This document shows, in pieces, positions 1 to 7,678 of a stretch of 64,000 nt of DNA. The translations under genes were made by a program, and so were the position numbers. Position 1 is the stretch's first letter, and each line of letters begins with the position of its first letter. The notes under the pieces are model-generated. The model saw only the letters and a list, made by a program, of their open reading frames with translations. It was not told the DNA's origin and ran no database searches. The DNA comes from an uncultured Muribaculaceae bacterium (lineage in GTDB: Bacteria; Bacteroidota; Bacteroidia; Bacteroidales; Muribaculaceae), in NCBI GenBank assembly GCA_910587185.1, contig CAJULY010000012.1, positions 17,686 to 81,685 of the forward strand. Reading direction: 5' to 3'.

Positions 1-118
1 ACTGCTTCACATCGAGATATACGGCGTGCTCGTTGGCATCCACGGCAAATACCTGATCGTTCAACTGAGCCTTGCGACCGGTATCTTCTCCTTTTATGTT
101 ATAAATTGCGAGTTCCAT
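1..118 (-). CDS. rplD: 50S ribosomal protein L4, N-terminal fragment
   Basis: This is the first 39 codons of ribosomal protein L4, cut by the window edge. The protein begins MELAIYNIKGEDTGRK, typical of Bacteroidota L4. L4 binds 23S rRNA early in 50S assembly and lines the exit tunnel. The start ATG shares one base with the rplC stop codon (TAATG), so the two genes are translationally coupled within the S10-type operon. Identification rests on the N-terminus and on the gene order rpsJ-rplC-rplD. Confidence 0.9.
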   Translation of the reverse strand, partial: MELAIYNIKGEDTGRKAQLNDQVFAVDANEHAVYLDVKQ

Positions 119-738
119 TATTTCTCAACTATTACGATTGAACCTTTACATCCGGGAATTGAACCCTTGATCAACAAAAGATTGTGCTCGGGAATAACCT
201 TGAGCACCTGAAGGTTTTGCACGGTCACGCGCTCGTTACCCATCTGGCCACCCATGCGCATGCCCTTGAACACCTTTGCGGGGTAGGAGCAGGCACCGAT
301 TGAACCGGGTTTGCGCTGGCGGTTGTGCTGACCGTGGGTTGACTGGCCTACGCCACCGAAACCATGACGTTTTACAACGCCCTGATAACCCTTACCTTTC
401 GACGTTCCCTGGATATCGACGAAATCAGCTTCATTAAAGAGGGCGTCAACTGTGATGGTGTCGCCCGGCTTATGCTCGCCTTCAAAACCCTTGAACTCGG
501 CCAAGTGGCGCTGGGGAGCTACTCCGGCTTTTGCAAAGTGACCGGCCATAGGCTTGGTCGTGTGCTTCTCCTTTTTCTGCTCGAAGCCGAGCTGAAGAGC
601 ATCATAGCCGTCGGTAGCCGATGTCTTGACCTGAGTAACTACGCAGGGACCTACTTCGATAACAGTGCACGGCACGTTTTTGCCGTCGGCACTGAAAACG
701 GATGTCATTCCGATTTTCTTTCCTAATAATCCTGGCAT
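118..738 (-). CDS. rplC: 50S ribosomal protein L3
   Basis: Full-length L3 of 206 residues, the usual bacterial size. It starts MPGLLGKKIGMTSVF, the conserved L3 N-terminus, and carries the central Gly/His/Gln-rich loop (HGFGGVGQSTHGQHNRQRKPGS, shown here only as a landmark near residues 125-146) that reaches the peptidyl transferase centre. L3 nucleates 50S assembly by binding the 3' domain of 23S rRNA. It lies 64 bp downstream of rpsJ and overlaps rplD by one base, so it belongs to the S10 ribosomal operon. Confidence 0.98.
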   Translation of the reverse strand: MPGLLGKKIGMTSVFSADGKNVPCTVIEVGPCVVTQVKTSATDGYDALQLGFEQKKEKHTTKPMAGHFAKAGVAPQRHLAEFKGFEGEHKPGDTITVDALFNEADFVDIQGTSKGKGYQGVVKRHGFGGVGQSTHGQHNRQRKPGSIGACSYPAKVFKGMRMGGQMGNERVTVQNLQVLKVIPEHNLLLIKGSIPGCKGSIVIVEK

Positions 739-802
739 TTCTCTAAGTTTTAAATTTTGTTTTGACTTTGATTGTGTTTCTTAAATTCTTACGTGCTGCG
801 GA

Positions 803-1108
803 TCAGACCTTGATTTCAACATCGACGCCGCTGGGCAATTCGAGCTTCATGAGAGCGTCAACGGTCTTTGCGGTCGAGTTGTAGATGTCGATGAGACGTT
901 TGAAGCTCGACAGCTGGAATTGTTCACGTGACTTTTTGTTGACGAAGGTTGAGCGATTGACTGTGAAGATGCGCTTGTGAGTGGGCAGAGGAATCGGACC
1001 GCTGATGACAGCGCCGGTGCTCTTTACAGTCTTCACAATCTTCTCGGCTGACTTGTCCACCAAGTCATGATCGTAAGATTTAAGCTTGATTCTGATTTTT
1101 TGGCTCAT
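803..1108 (-). CDS. rpsJ: 30S ribosomal protein S10
   Basis: S10 of 101 residues, standard length. It begins MSQKIRIKLKSYDHDLVDKS, and has the conserved GPIPLPT segment near residues 37-43. S10 sits in the 30S head; in Escherichia coli it also acts as NusE in antitermination, and the same may hold here. The gene follows fusA after 23 bp, the arrangement that joins the str operon (rpsL-rpsG-fusA) to the S10 operon in Bacteroidota, with no tuf between fusA and rpsJ. Confidence 0.98.
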   Translation of the reverse strand: MSQKIRIKLKSYDHDLVDKSAEKIVKTVKSTGAVISGPIPLPTHKRIFTVNRSTFVNKKSREQFQLSSFKRLIDIYNSTAKTVDALMKLELPSGVDVEIKV

Positions 1109-1131
1109 ATTGTGGTTGAATGAAAGTTATT

Positions 1132-3258
1132 TTATTTCAGTAAGTCAACGCGGCCCTGGCATTCGGTCAGCACGTTGCGTGCGATCGAGTTGCTGACTTC
1201 GGCATAGTGGCTGAAGGTCATAGTCGAGGTTGCGCGGCCCGAGGTGATGGTGCGGAGTGCGGTCACGTAACCGAACATTTCTGCAAGAGGAGCCTGGGCT
1301 TTAACGACACGTGCGCCTGAACGGCTGGTTTCCATACCTTCTACCTGACCGCGACGCTTGTTAAGGTCGCTGATGACGTCACCCATGCTTTCTTCGGGAG
1401 TAACGACTTCGATCTTCATGATAGGCTCGAGAAGAACGGGATTAGCTTTCTCTGAAGCTTTCTTGAAAGCCTGGATGGCGCAGAGCTCGAATGAAAGCTG
1501 ATCGGAGTCAACCGGGTGGAACGAACCGTCGATAACGGTAACCTTGAGTTTTTCCACGGGATAGCCTGCGAGCACACCGTTTTTCATTGCTGTGGTGAAA
1601 CCTTTCTGGATCGAGGGGATGAACTCCTTGGGGATGTTACCGCCCTTGACCTCGTCGATGAACTGAAGGTTGCCTTCGAATCCTTCGTCAGCCGGTTCAA
1701 CACGCACGATGATATCGGCGAACTTACCGCGACCACCGGTCTGCTTCTTGAACACCTCGCGGAGCTCAACGGGAGCTGTGATGGCTTCCTTGTAGCTTAC
1801 CTGAGGACGGCCCTGGTTACATTCAACCTTGAACTCACGCTTCAGACGGTCGATAATGATGTCGAGGTGAAGCTCACCCATACCGGAGATAACGGTCTGG
1901 CCGGTTTCCTCGTTGGTCTGTACGCGGAATGTCGGGTCTTCTTCTGCAAGTTTCTGCAGGCCCACGCCGAGCTTGTCAAGGTCTTTCTGAGTCTTGGGCT
2001 CTACTGCGATACCGATCACGGGATCGGGGAAGTCCATGGCCTCAAGAACGATGGGAGCGTTTTCGGCACAGAGAGTGTCACCTGTGCGGATATCCTTGAA
2101 GCCTACGCCTGCGCCTATATCGCCGCAACCGATCGCTTCCATAGGATTCTGCTTGTTGGAGTGCATCTGGAACAGACGTGAAACGCGTTCCTTCTTGCCT
2201 GAACGGGCATTGAGGATGTAGCTTCCGGCTTCCACATTTCCGGAATAGACACGGAAGAATGTCAGACGGCCGACATAAGGGTCGGTTGCGATCTTGAACG
2301 CGAGGGCGCACATGGGCGATTCAGGCAGCGGTTCGCGAACCTCGACCTGATCGGGATTGTCGGGATTATGACCTTCGATGGCGCCGGCGTCAACGGGGCT
2401 GGGCAGATATGCGCAGACATTGTTGAGCAGCGGCTGAACGCCTTTGTTCTTGAAAGAGGAACCGCAGGTCATCGGCACGATGCCCATGGCAATCGTAGCC
2501 TTGCGTATGGCAACGCGGATCTCATCTTCGGTTATGGTCGAAGGATCATCGAAATATTTTTCCATGATGGCGTCATCGAACTCGGCGATTTTCTCGAGCA
2601 TCTTGTCGCGCCACTCTTCGGCTTCGGCAACGAGATTTTCAGGGATATCCTCTACGTCGTAGTCGGCACCCATCGATTCGTCATGCCAGAAAATAGCCTT
2701 CATCGTAATGAGGTCAACGATACCTTTGAAGGTTTCTTCCGCTCCGATAGGAATCTGGATAGGACAGGGATTTGCACCGAGCACATCCTTGATCTGGCGT
2801 ACAACCTCGAAGAAGTTGGCGCCCGAACGGTCCATCTTGTTCACATAACCGATACGGGGAACATTGTATTTGTCAGCCTGACGCCACACGGTCTCTGACT
2901 GAGGCTCAACACCGCCCACAGCGCAGAATGTAGCGACAGCGCCGTCGAGCACACGCAGAGAGCGCTCTACCTCGACGGTAAAGTCCACGTGCCCCGGAGT
3001 GTCGATAAGGTTGATCTTGTATTTGTTGCCGTCATAGTTCCAGAAAGCGGTAGTGGCGGCCGAAGTGATGGTGATACCACGCTCCTGCTCCTGCTCCATC
3101 CAGTCCATGGTAGCGGCGCCGTCGTGAACCTCACCTATTTTGTGAGTCAGACCCGTATAAAACAATATGCGCTCCGATGTGGTGGTCTTACCGGCATCGA
3201 TATGAGCCATAATACCTATATTACGGGTAAATTTAAGTAGTTCGTCTGCTTTAGACAT
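1132..3258 (-). CDS. fusA: Elongation factor G
   Basis: EF-G of 708 residues, the translocase GTPase that moves tRNA and mRNA through the ribosome. The G domain is intact: P-loop AHIDAGKT at 18-25, switch region RGITITSAATT at about 60-70, DTPGH at 86-90 and NKMD at 140-143. Domains II-V follow to the C-terminus, and the length fits a single full translocase. It sits between rpsG (45 bp upstream) and rpsJ, so it is co-transcribed with the str/S10 genes. No sign of a fusidic-acid specialised paralogue is visible within the window. Confidence 0.98.
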   Translation of the reverse strand: MSKADELLKFTRNIGIMAHIDAGKTTTSERILFYTGLTHKIGEVHDGAATMDWMEQEQERGITITSAATTAFWNYDGNKYKINLIDTPGHVDFTVEVERSLRVLDGAVATFCAVGGVEPQSETVWRQADKYNVPRIGYVNKMDRSGANFFEVVRQIKDVLGANPCPIQIPIGAEETFKGIVDLITMKAIFWHDESMGADYDVEDIPENLVAEAEEWRDKMLEKIAEFDDAIMEKYFDDPSTITEDEIRVAIRKATIAMGIVPMTCGSSFKNKGVQPLLNNVCAYLPSPVDAGAIEGHNPDNPDQVEVREPLPESPMCALAFKIATDPYVGRLTFFRVYSGNVEAGSYILNARSGKKERVSRLFQMHSNKQNPMEAIGCGDIGAGVGFKDIRTGDTLCAENAPIVLEAMDFPDPVIGIAVEPKTQKDLDKLGVGLQKLAEEDPTFRVQTNEETGQTVISGMGELHLDIIIDRLKREFKVECNQGRPQVSYKEAITAPVELREVFKKQTGGRGKFADIIVRVEPADEGFEGNLQFIDEVKGGNIPKEFIPSIQKGFTTAMKNGVLAGYPVEKLKVTVIDGSFHPVDSDQLSFELCAIQAFKKASEKANPVLLEPIMKIEVVTPEESMGDVISDLNKRRGQVEGMETSRSGARVVKAQAPLAEMFGYVTALRTITSGRATSTMTFSHYAEVSNSIARNVLTECQGRVDLLK

Positions 3259-3303
3259 TGTTGTTCTTTGGAATAAAAATCAATGAAAAACTTTAATTGG
3301 AAT

Positions 3304-3780
3304 TTAGAAACGGAAGTGAGCGAACGCACGGTTGGCCTCGGCCATCTTGTGCATGTCTTCCTTGCGCTTGAACGCGCCGCCCTGATCGTTGTAGGCATCC
3401 ACGATTTCGGCAGCCAGCTTGTCAGCCATGGTCTTGCCGCCACGTTTGCGGGCATAGAGGATGAGGTTTTTCATCGATATCGACTCCTTGCGGTCAGGAC
3501 GGATTTCAGTAGGCACCTGGAAGGTGGCACCGCCTACGCGACGTGATTTGACCTCGACCTGAGGAGTTACATTTTCAAGGGCTTTTTTCCAGATTTCAAG
3601 AGCGGTCTTCTCTTCGTTGGGAAGTTTTGACTTCACGGTTTCAAGAGCGCTGTAGAAAATGGTGTAAGCGGTGTTCTTCTTGCCGTCATACATCAGGTGA
3701 TTGACGAACTTGGAAACTCTTACATCGTTGAAAACGGGATCGGGTAAAACGACCCGCTTCTTAGGTTTTGCCTTTCTCAT
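3304..3780 (-). CDS. rpsG: 30S ribosomal protein S7
   Basis: S7 of 158 residues, standard length. It begins MRKAKPKKRVVLPDPVF and has the conserved RVGGATFQVPTEI segment near residues 81-93 and the basic C-terminal AHFRF. S7 binds the 3' major domain of 16S rRNA and starts assembly of the 30S head. It lies between rpsL and fusA as in other str operons. The spacer from rpsL is 240 bp, longer than usual for genes in one operon. Confidence 0.98.
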   Translation of the reverse strand: MRKAKPKKRVVLPDPVFNDVRVSKFVNHLMYDGKKNTAYTIFYSALETVKSKLPNEEKTALEIWKKALENVTPQVEVKSRRVGGATFQVPTEIRPDRKESISMKNLILYARKRGGKTMADKLAAEIVDAYNDQGGAFKRKEDMHKMAEANRAFAHFRF

Positions 3781-4020
3781 TTTGTGTTTTGAGCGATTTT
3801 TTATCGTTTTTTGTTTGCTTGGTTGCTGCTTCTTTCATCTTCAACGCCGGCCCTCCGGCCCGGTCGTTTACTCAACCGTCGATTATGTTTCGAATTAGCC
3901 TTCCAATAAATCAAAAAGCGAAGATTCTGTTTACTTCAGTTACTTTTCTCTTTATCCGGGCGCTTTGTTTTAAGCCCTGCACCCGGAGGGGCTGTAAGAT
4001 TTTAGACGTTTGGATTACGA
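3781..4020 (-). other. Long rpsL-rpsG spacer with GC-rich potential hairpins
   Basis: The 240-bp gap between rpsL and rpsG holds no ORF that resembles a gene. Read on the minus strand it has two GC-rich self-complementary stretches, one near 3957-3990 (CCGGGTGC with GCGCCCGG) and one near 3848-3864 (GGCCGGAGGGCC). No good TAnnTTTG box was found, so the region is more likely an mRNA leader for processing or autogenous control of rpsG-fusA than a separate promoter. S7 in Escherichia coli binds an rpsL-rpsG intergenic hairpin; an analogous role here is inference. Confidence 0.4.
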
Positions 4021-4404
4021 TTACTTCTTGGCGGCTTTCGGACGCTTTGCACCGTATTTCGAACGACGCTGAGTGCGGTCCTTCACGCCACTGGTATCAA
4101 GAGTACCGCGGACAATGTGATAACGTACACCGGGGAGGTCCTTTACACGACCGCCGCGCACGAGCACGATAGAGTGTTCCTGCAGGTTGTGACCTTCACC
4201 GGGAATGTAAGAGTTGACTTCCTTACCGTTGGTGAGGCGCACACGGGCCACCTTACGCATTGCCGAGTTAGGCTTTTTGGGAGTGGTGGTATAAACACGC
4301 ACGCAAACGCCACGGCGCTGCGGGCATGAATCCAGTGCAGGTGACTTACTCTTGTCCTCGAGAGCCACACGTCCTTTTCTTACCAATTGCTGAATTGTAG
4401 GCAT
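4021..4404 (-). CDS. rpsL: 30S ribosomal protein S12
   Basis: S12 of 127 residues, standard length, beginning MPTIQQLVRKGR. The decoding-centre loop TTPKKPNSA is present near residues 40-48 with both lysines, and a second conserved loop has VKDLPGVRYH near 87-96. The lysines linked to streptomycin sensitivity in other bacteria are unchanged. S12 contacts the decoding site and controls accuracy. It is the first gene of the str operon; a strong promoter is visible about 160 bp upstream. Confidence 0.98.
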   Translation of the reverse strand: MPTIQQLVRKGRVALEDKSKSPALDSCPQRRGVCVRVYTTTPKKPNSAMRKVARVRLTNGKEVNSYIPGEGHNLQEHSIVLVRGGRVKDLPGVRYHIVRGTLDTSGVKDRTQRRSKYGAKRPKAAKK

Positions 4405-4564
4405 CTTAGTTCTTTTTGTTTACTTAATTCGATTAATTTTTATATTTCTTTTCGTTTTATCCTTTTGTCAAGGCGCTCTTTCAGCACATATCCGTAGCCA
4501 ACCATCGCTCTATCCCTCAGGGATTTAGCCTCCGGTCAGCTCCTTCTCATGCTTAAAAGCGTTG

Positions 4565-4596
4565 CAAAATTACAAACTAATTTCCTAACTGCCAAA
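4565..4596 (-). promoter_or_regulatory. Bacteroidota-type promoter for the rpsL (str) operon
   Basis: On the minus strand a -33 TTTG (complement of 4593-4596) is followed, with a 20-bp spacer, by -7 TAATTTTG (complement of 4565-4572). This matches the TTTG-N19..21-TAnnTTTG consensus exactly. Transcription would start near 4558 and give a leader of about 150 nt before rpsL. The leader and the sequence upstream to 4755 hold no gene I recognise. Start site mapping has not been seen, only the motif. Confidence 0.7.
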
Positions 4597-4754
4597 TATT
4601 TTCGCTCTTTTCTGCATCTTTTCTTCAACGGTTATTCACAATGTCTGCCGGAGGTTACGGAACGGCAACATCACCCTTCGCACAATAGAACAAAACACGT
4701 TATTGTTTATTGCGGTTCTCTTCCATAAAAGAGCCCGAGCCTTTCCGGTTCCGA

Positions 4755-5171
4755 TCATTTCCAGATGAGCACAATGGCCCCGAGCGTTATCAGCAAACCG
4801 CCTGCAATGACTTTCGGAGTGAGCGGCTCTTTCAGAATAAGGAAAGAGAACAGGATGGTGAATACCACACTCATCTTGTCAAGCGGCGCCACCTTCGACG
4901 CTTCACCGATCTGAAGCGCCCTGAAATAGAACAGCCATGAGAGCCCTGTCGCTATGCCTGACAGGATGAGGAATATCCACGTGCCGGCACCTATCGTTTT
5001 TAAAGACTGCATTTTGCCGCTCATCAACACTATCCCCCATGTCGGGGCGAGCACTATGGCCGTCCTTATGGCGGTTGCGAGATCGGAGTCGATGTTTCTT
5101 ACCCCGAGTTTGGCGAATATGGCTGTAAATGCGGCGAACAGAGCTGAAAGAAGAGCGTATAATTTCCACAT
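4755..5171 (-). CDS. EamA-family small membrane transporter
   Basis: A 138-residue membrane protein with about five hydrophobic segments and a single EamA (DMT superfamily) unit; typical EamA proteins have two such units and about 300 residues, so this is a half-size member that may act as a dimer. Landmarks are FAKLGVRNIDSDLATAIRT near 20-38 and SKVAPLDKMSVVFTILF near 92-108, a pattern shared by EmrE-like EamA permeases. The substrate cannot be deduced. It begins 4 bp after the sensor kinase, so it is probably co-transcribed with the two-component system and may be controlled by or connected to it. Confidence 0.85.
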   Translation of the reverse strand: MWKLYALLSALFAAFTAIFAKLGVRNIDSDLATAIRTAIVLAPTWGIVLMSGKMQSLKTIGAGTWIFLILSGIATGLSWLFYFRALQIGEASKVAPLDKMSVVFTILFSFLILKEPLTPKVIAGGLLITLGAIVLIWK

Positions 5172-5175
5172 GGTT

Positions 5176-6240
5176 CTATAGGTTTGTCCTTATTGTGAAT
5201 TTATGGCGGCTCCCGTCATGGGAATATTCTATAGCCCATCCGTGATAATCGCAGACGGCCTTGGCTATCGCCAGACCGAGACCATTGCCGTTTTTGGCAA
5301 GGGGGCCGGCTCCGAAACGTCGGAACAGGTTCGCACCGTCAAGGCTTTTGCCGTCAGATGGATTGGTGACGGAAAAGCCCTCGTCGGAGAGCGCTATGAC
5401 GATGCGCCCCGTTGAGTCATGCGTGTGACGTATGGCATTGACGACAAGATTGTTCACCAGACTCTCCATGAGAATTGGGTTGGCTTTGAAAGCCTGCGGA
5501 TTCTTCCGGTTCTCTTCCATATCAATCCTGAGACCGGGCCTTAGCATCCGGTAAGCCGCCAGGCGCTCCGCTATGAACCGTTGAGGATCGACCGTTTCCA
5601 CCTCGGAGTATTGTCCGTTATCGATTTTCGCCAGGAGCAAAAGGCTGCGGTTAAGATGCCCCATGCGCATATTCAGATCGTAAAGGTCGGCGATCATGGC
5701 CGTTGTCCTCTCATCGAGATTCTCCTGCATCAGAAGGTCAAGCTTGCTCCGGGTAACAGCCAGCGGGGTCTGCAACTCGTGGGAGGCGTTTTCGGTGAAC
5801 TCCTTCTGAATCCTGTAGGTCTCGCGGCTGCGCGTCATCATCTTTTCAAGCGAACGGTTAAGCCGGTCGAACTCTCTGATATCCGTCGGCATGAATTCAG
5901 GCGATGCGTCCTGCGTCACATTAAATGACTCCGCTTTGCGCAATGTATCGTCGAAAGGGAGCCAGAGGCGCCGAGTGACGAACCGCATCGTGACGTAGAG
6001 CGAAACGGTGACCACGACAAAAATCAACACGAACTGTATCATCATGCCCTCCATTATGTCTCGTTCAAGATCGAGAGGGGGTATTCCGTGACCTCCTTCG
6101 ACCGCCTCGATTATATCTATCATGTCTTCGGCATAATAATGCCTGGTCACGAAATAGAACAGCGGCGCAGACACCAAGAACAGCACTACGCAACAGATCG
6201 TGAACCGGGAGAAAGTCTTTGAAACAAGATTCTTCATCAT
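5176..6240 (-). CDS. Sensor histidine kinase
   Basis: A membrane histidine kinase of 354 residues from the chosen start. Two membrane segments (about 12-32 and 68-88) enclose a short periplasmic loop of about 35 residues. The H-box ENASHELQTPLAV places the phosphorylated His near 154; an N-box (NLVVNAIRHT) and a G-box (NGNGLGLAIAK) follow, so the kinase core is complete. I chose the ATG at 6240 because it overlaps the response regulator stop as ATGA; an in-frame ATG four codons upstream (6252) is possible. The partner regulator lies directly upstream. The stimulus is unknown. Confidence 0.93.
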   Translation of the reverse strand: MMKNLVSKTFSRFTICCVVLFLVSAPLFYFVTRHYYAEDMIDIIEAVEGGHGIPPLDLERDIMEGMMIQFVLIFVVVTVSLYVTMRFVTRRLWLPFDDTLRKAESFNVTQDASPEFMPTDIREFDRLNRSLEKMMTRSRETYRIQKEFTENASHELQTPLAVTRSKLDLLMQENLDERTTAMIADLYDLNMRMGHLNRSLLLLAKIDNGQYSEVETVDPQRFIAERLAAYRMLRPGLRIDMEENRKNPQAFKANPILMESLVNNLVVNAIRHTHDSTGRIVIALSDEGFSVTNPSDGKSLDGANLFRRFGAGPLAKNGNGLGLAIAKAVCDYHGWAIEYSHDGSRHKFTIRTNL

Positions 6241-6914
6241 TCTATATCCCATTTATAACCCACCCCGTAATAAGTTTTTATACATCCTGTGGCTCCGGCC
6301 GACGCCAGTTTGGCCTTAAGATTCTTCACGTGGGCATACACGAAGTTGAAATCATCCATCATGTCGGCCACATCTCCGCTCAGGTGCTCAGCCACGGCGC
6401 TCTTCGACACTACTCGCCGGCGGTTCTCGACAAGGAACAGAAGAAGATCGTATTCCGATTTCGTCAGCTCGAGCGAGCGGTCGCCGACCGCCACTGACCG
6501 TCGCAGAAGATCTATACTTACGGGTCCTGTCGAAATGACATTACCGGCCGAGAAACATTTGCGACGCAACAGAGCGAATATTCTCATTCCCAGCTCCGGC
6601 AGATGGAAAGGCTTTGCGAGATAATCGTCGGCGCCGATCTTCAGGCCCTCGACCTTATCGTCGATAGAATCCTTCGCCGAGATGATGACTACGCCTGCTG
6701 CCGGGTTACCCCGCTTGATCGTCCTGAGAATATCCAGACCGCTCCCGCCCGGCAGCATGAGATCGAGCAGGATGCAGTCATATTCATACGCCCCTGTTTT
6801 CTCCAGTGCCTCGGCGTAAGTGAAAGCCTGCTCACAAAGGTATTCCTCATGGCTGAGATAACTGACAATACTGTCGGAGAGCGCTTTTTCGTCCTCAATT
6901 ATAAGAAGTTTCAT
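6237..6914 (-). CDS. OmpR-family response regulator
   Basis: A 225-residue response regulator. The receiver domain has the acidic pair ED at 7-8, the phospho-acceptor Asp 51 in CILLDLMLPGGSG and the conserved Lys in YLAKPF near 105. The C-terminal half is a winged-helix DNA-binding domain ending KTYYGVGYKWDIE, typical of the OmpR/PhoB group. It is the first gene of an operon with its histidine kinase (4-bp overlap) and an EamA permease. The targets are unknown. A TAAATTTG box at 6932-6939 on the minus strand may be its promoter. Confidence 0.95.
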   Translation of the reverse strand: MKLLIIEDEKALSDSIVSYLSHEEYLCEQAFTYAEALEKTGAYEYDCILLDLMLPGGSGLDILRTIKRGNPAAGVVIISAKDSIDDKVEGLKIGADDYLAKPFHLPELGMRIFALLRRKCFSAGNVISTGPVSIDLLRRSVAVGDRSLELTKSEYDLLLFLVENRRRVVSKSAVAEHLSGDVADMMDDFNFVYAHVKNLKAKLASAGATGCIKTYYGVGYKWDIE

Positions 6915-6931
6915 AAGGAGCGTTTTTTATG

Positions 6932-6939
6932 CAAATTTA
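6932..6939 (-). promoter_or_regulatory. Possible -7 box upstream of the response regulator
   Basis: TAAATTTG on the minus strand matches the Bacteroidota -7 element and lies 18 bp before the response regulator start. No clear TTG is found 19-21 bp upstream, so only the -7 half of the promoter is supported. Confidence 0.4.
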
Positions 6940-7005
6940 CGGTCGAATTCTGAAGAAATTATGAATTGCGACGCTGAAATTCAAAATTTCAACAGAATCG
7001 TCCGA

Positions 7006-7013
7006 TATTTTTG
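7006..7013 (+). promoter_or_regulatory. Possible -7 box upstream of the PAP2 phosphatase
   Basis: TATTTTTG matches the TAnnTTTG consensus and ends 26 bp before the ATG at 7040. A matching -33 TTG is not evident. It lies in the 125-bp divergent space between the response regulator and the PAP2 gene. Confidence 0.4.
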
Positions 7014-7039
7014 CGGGACAAACAGAATTCTGGACCTAC

Positions 7040-7678
7040 ATGACGCTATTATCTTTTCTTGAATCGATTGATACGGACATTCTTATGGCCGTCAACGGAT
7101 GTAATTCCCCGGCATTTGACTCGCTGATGTGGTGGATGAGCGACAGGTGGATATGGATTCCGCTCTATCTGCTCGTGGCGGCATCGCTCGTCCGTCGGCT
7201 CGGATGGGCCAAAGGCATCGCTGTCATAGCGGCTGCCGCAACGGTGATTGCGCTGACCGACCAGACATGTTCTTCCATCATACGTCCGGCGGTCGCGAGG
7301 TTGCGGCCGTCGAATCCCGACAATCCGATAAACATCGGGCTGCACTTAGTCAACGACTATCGGGGTGGCAGCTACGGATTCCCCTCATGCCATGCGGCAA
7401 ACTCTTTCGCTTTCGCGCTTTTCATTTCGTTGATCCTCAGAAACCGATATATCGCTATGTCATTGATCGCATGGACCACCCTTGTATCCTATTCCCGCAT
7501 CTATCTGGGAGTCCATTATCCCGGCGACGTTATTGGAGGCTTCGTCATTGGCGGATTTTATGCCTCGACATGCTACATGGCCTTGAAACTGCTCAGCCTC
7601 CCGGGAAACCGGTTCAGCGGACAGGATAGATCTCGAAAGGCACGCGGAAAGAGACTCCCGAAGACAGCAAGGTGGTAA
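7040..7678 (+). CDS. PAP2-family membrane phosphatase
   Basis: A 212-residue membrane protein of the PAP2 / type 2 phosphatidic acid phosphatase family. The three phosphatase motifs are visible: RPAVARLRP (82-90, with Arg in place of the usual first Lys), PSCH at 115-118 (family consensus PSGH) and SRIYLGVHYPGD at 152-163 with the catalytic His 159. Several hydrophobic helices surround them. Substrates in this family include phosphatidylglycerol phosphate and undecaprenyl pyrophosphate; which one is used here cannot be told. Its last 65 bp overlap the 3' end of the convergent GH20 gene, and the C-terminal 20 residues are basic and not family-like. Confidence 0.9.
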   Translation: MTLLSFLESIDTDILMAVNGCNSPAFDSLMWWMSDRWIWIPLYLLVAASLVRRLGWAKGIAVIAAAATVIALTDQTCSSIIRPAVARLRPSNPDNPINIGLHLVNDYRGGSYGFPSCHAANSFAFALFISLILRNRYIAMSLIAWTTLVSYSRIYLGVHYPGDVIGGFVIGGFYASTCYMALKLLSLPGNRFSGQDRSRKARGKRLPKTARW

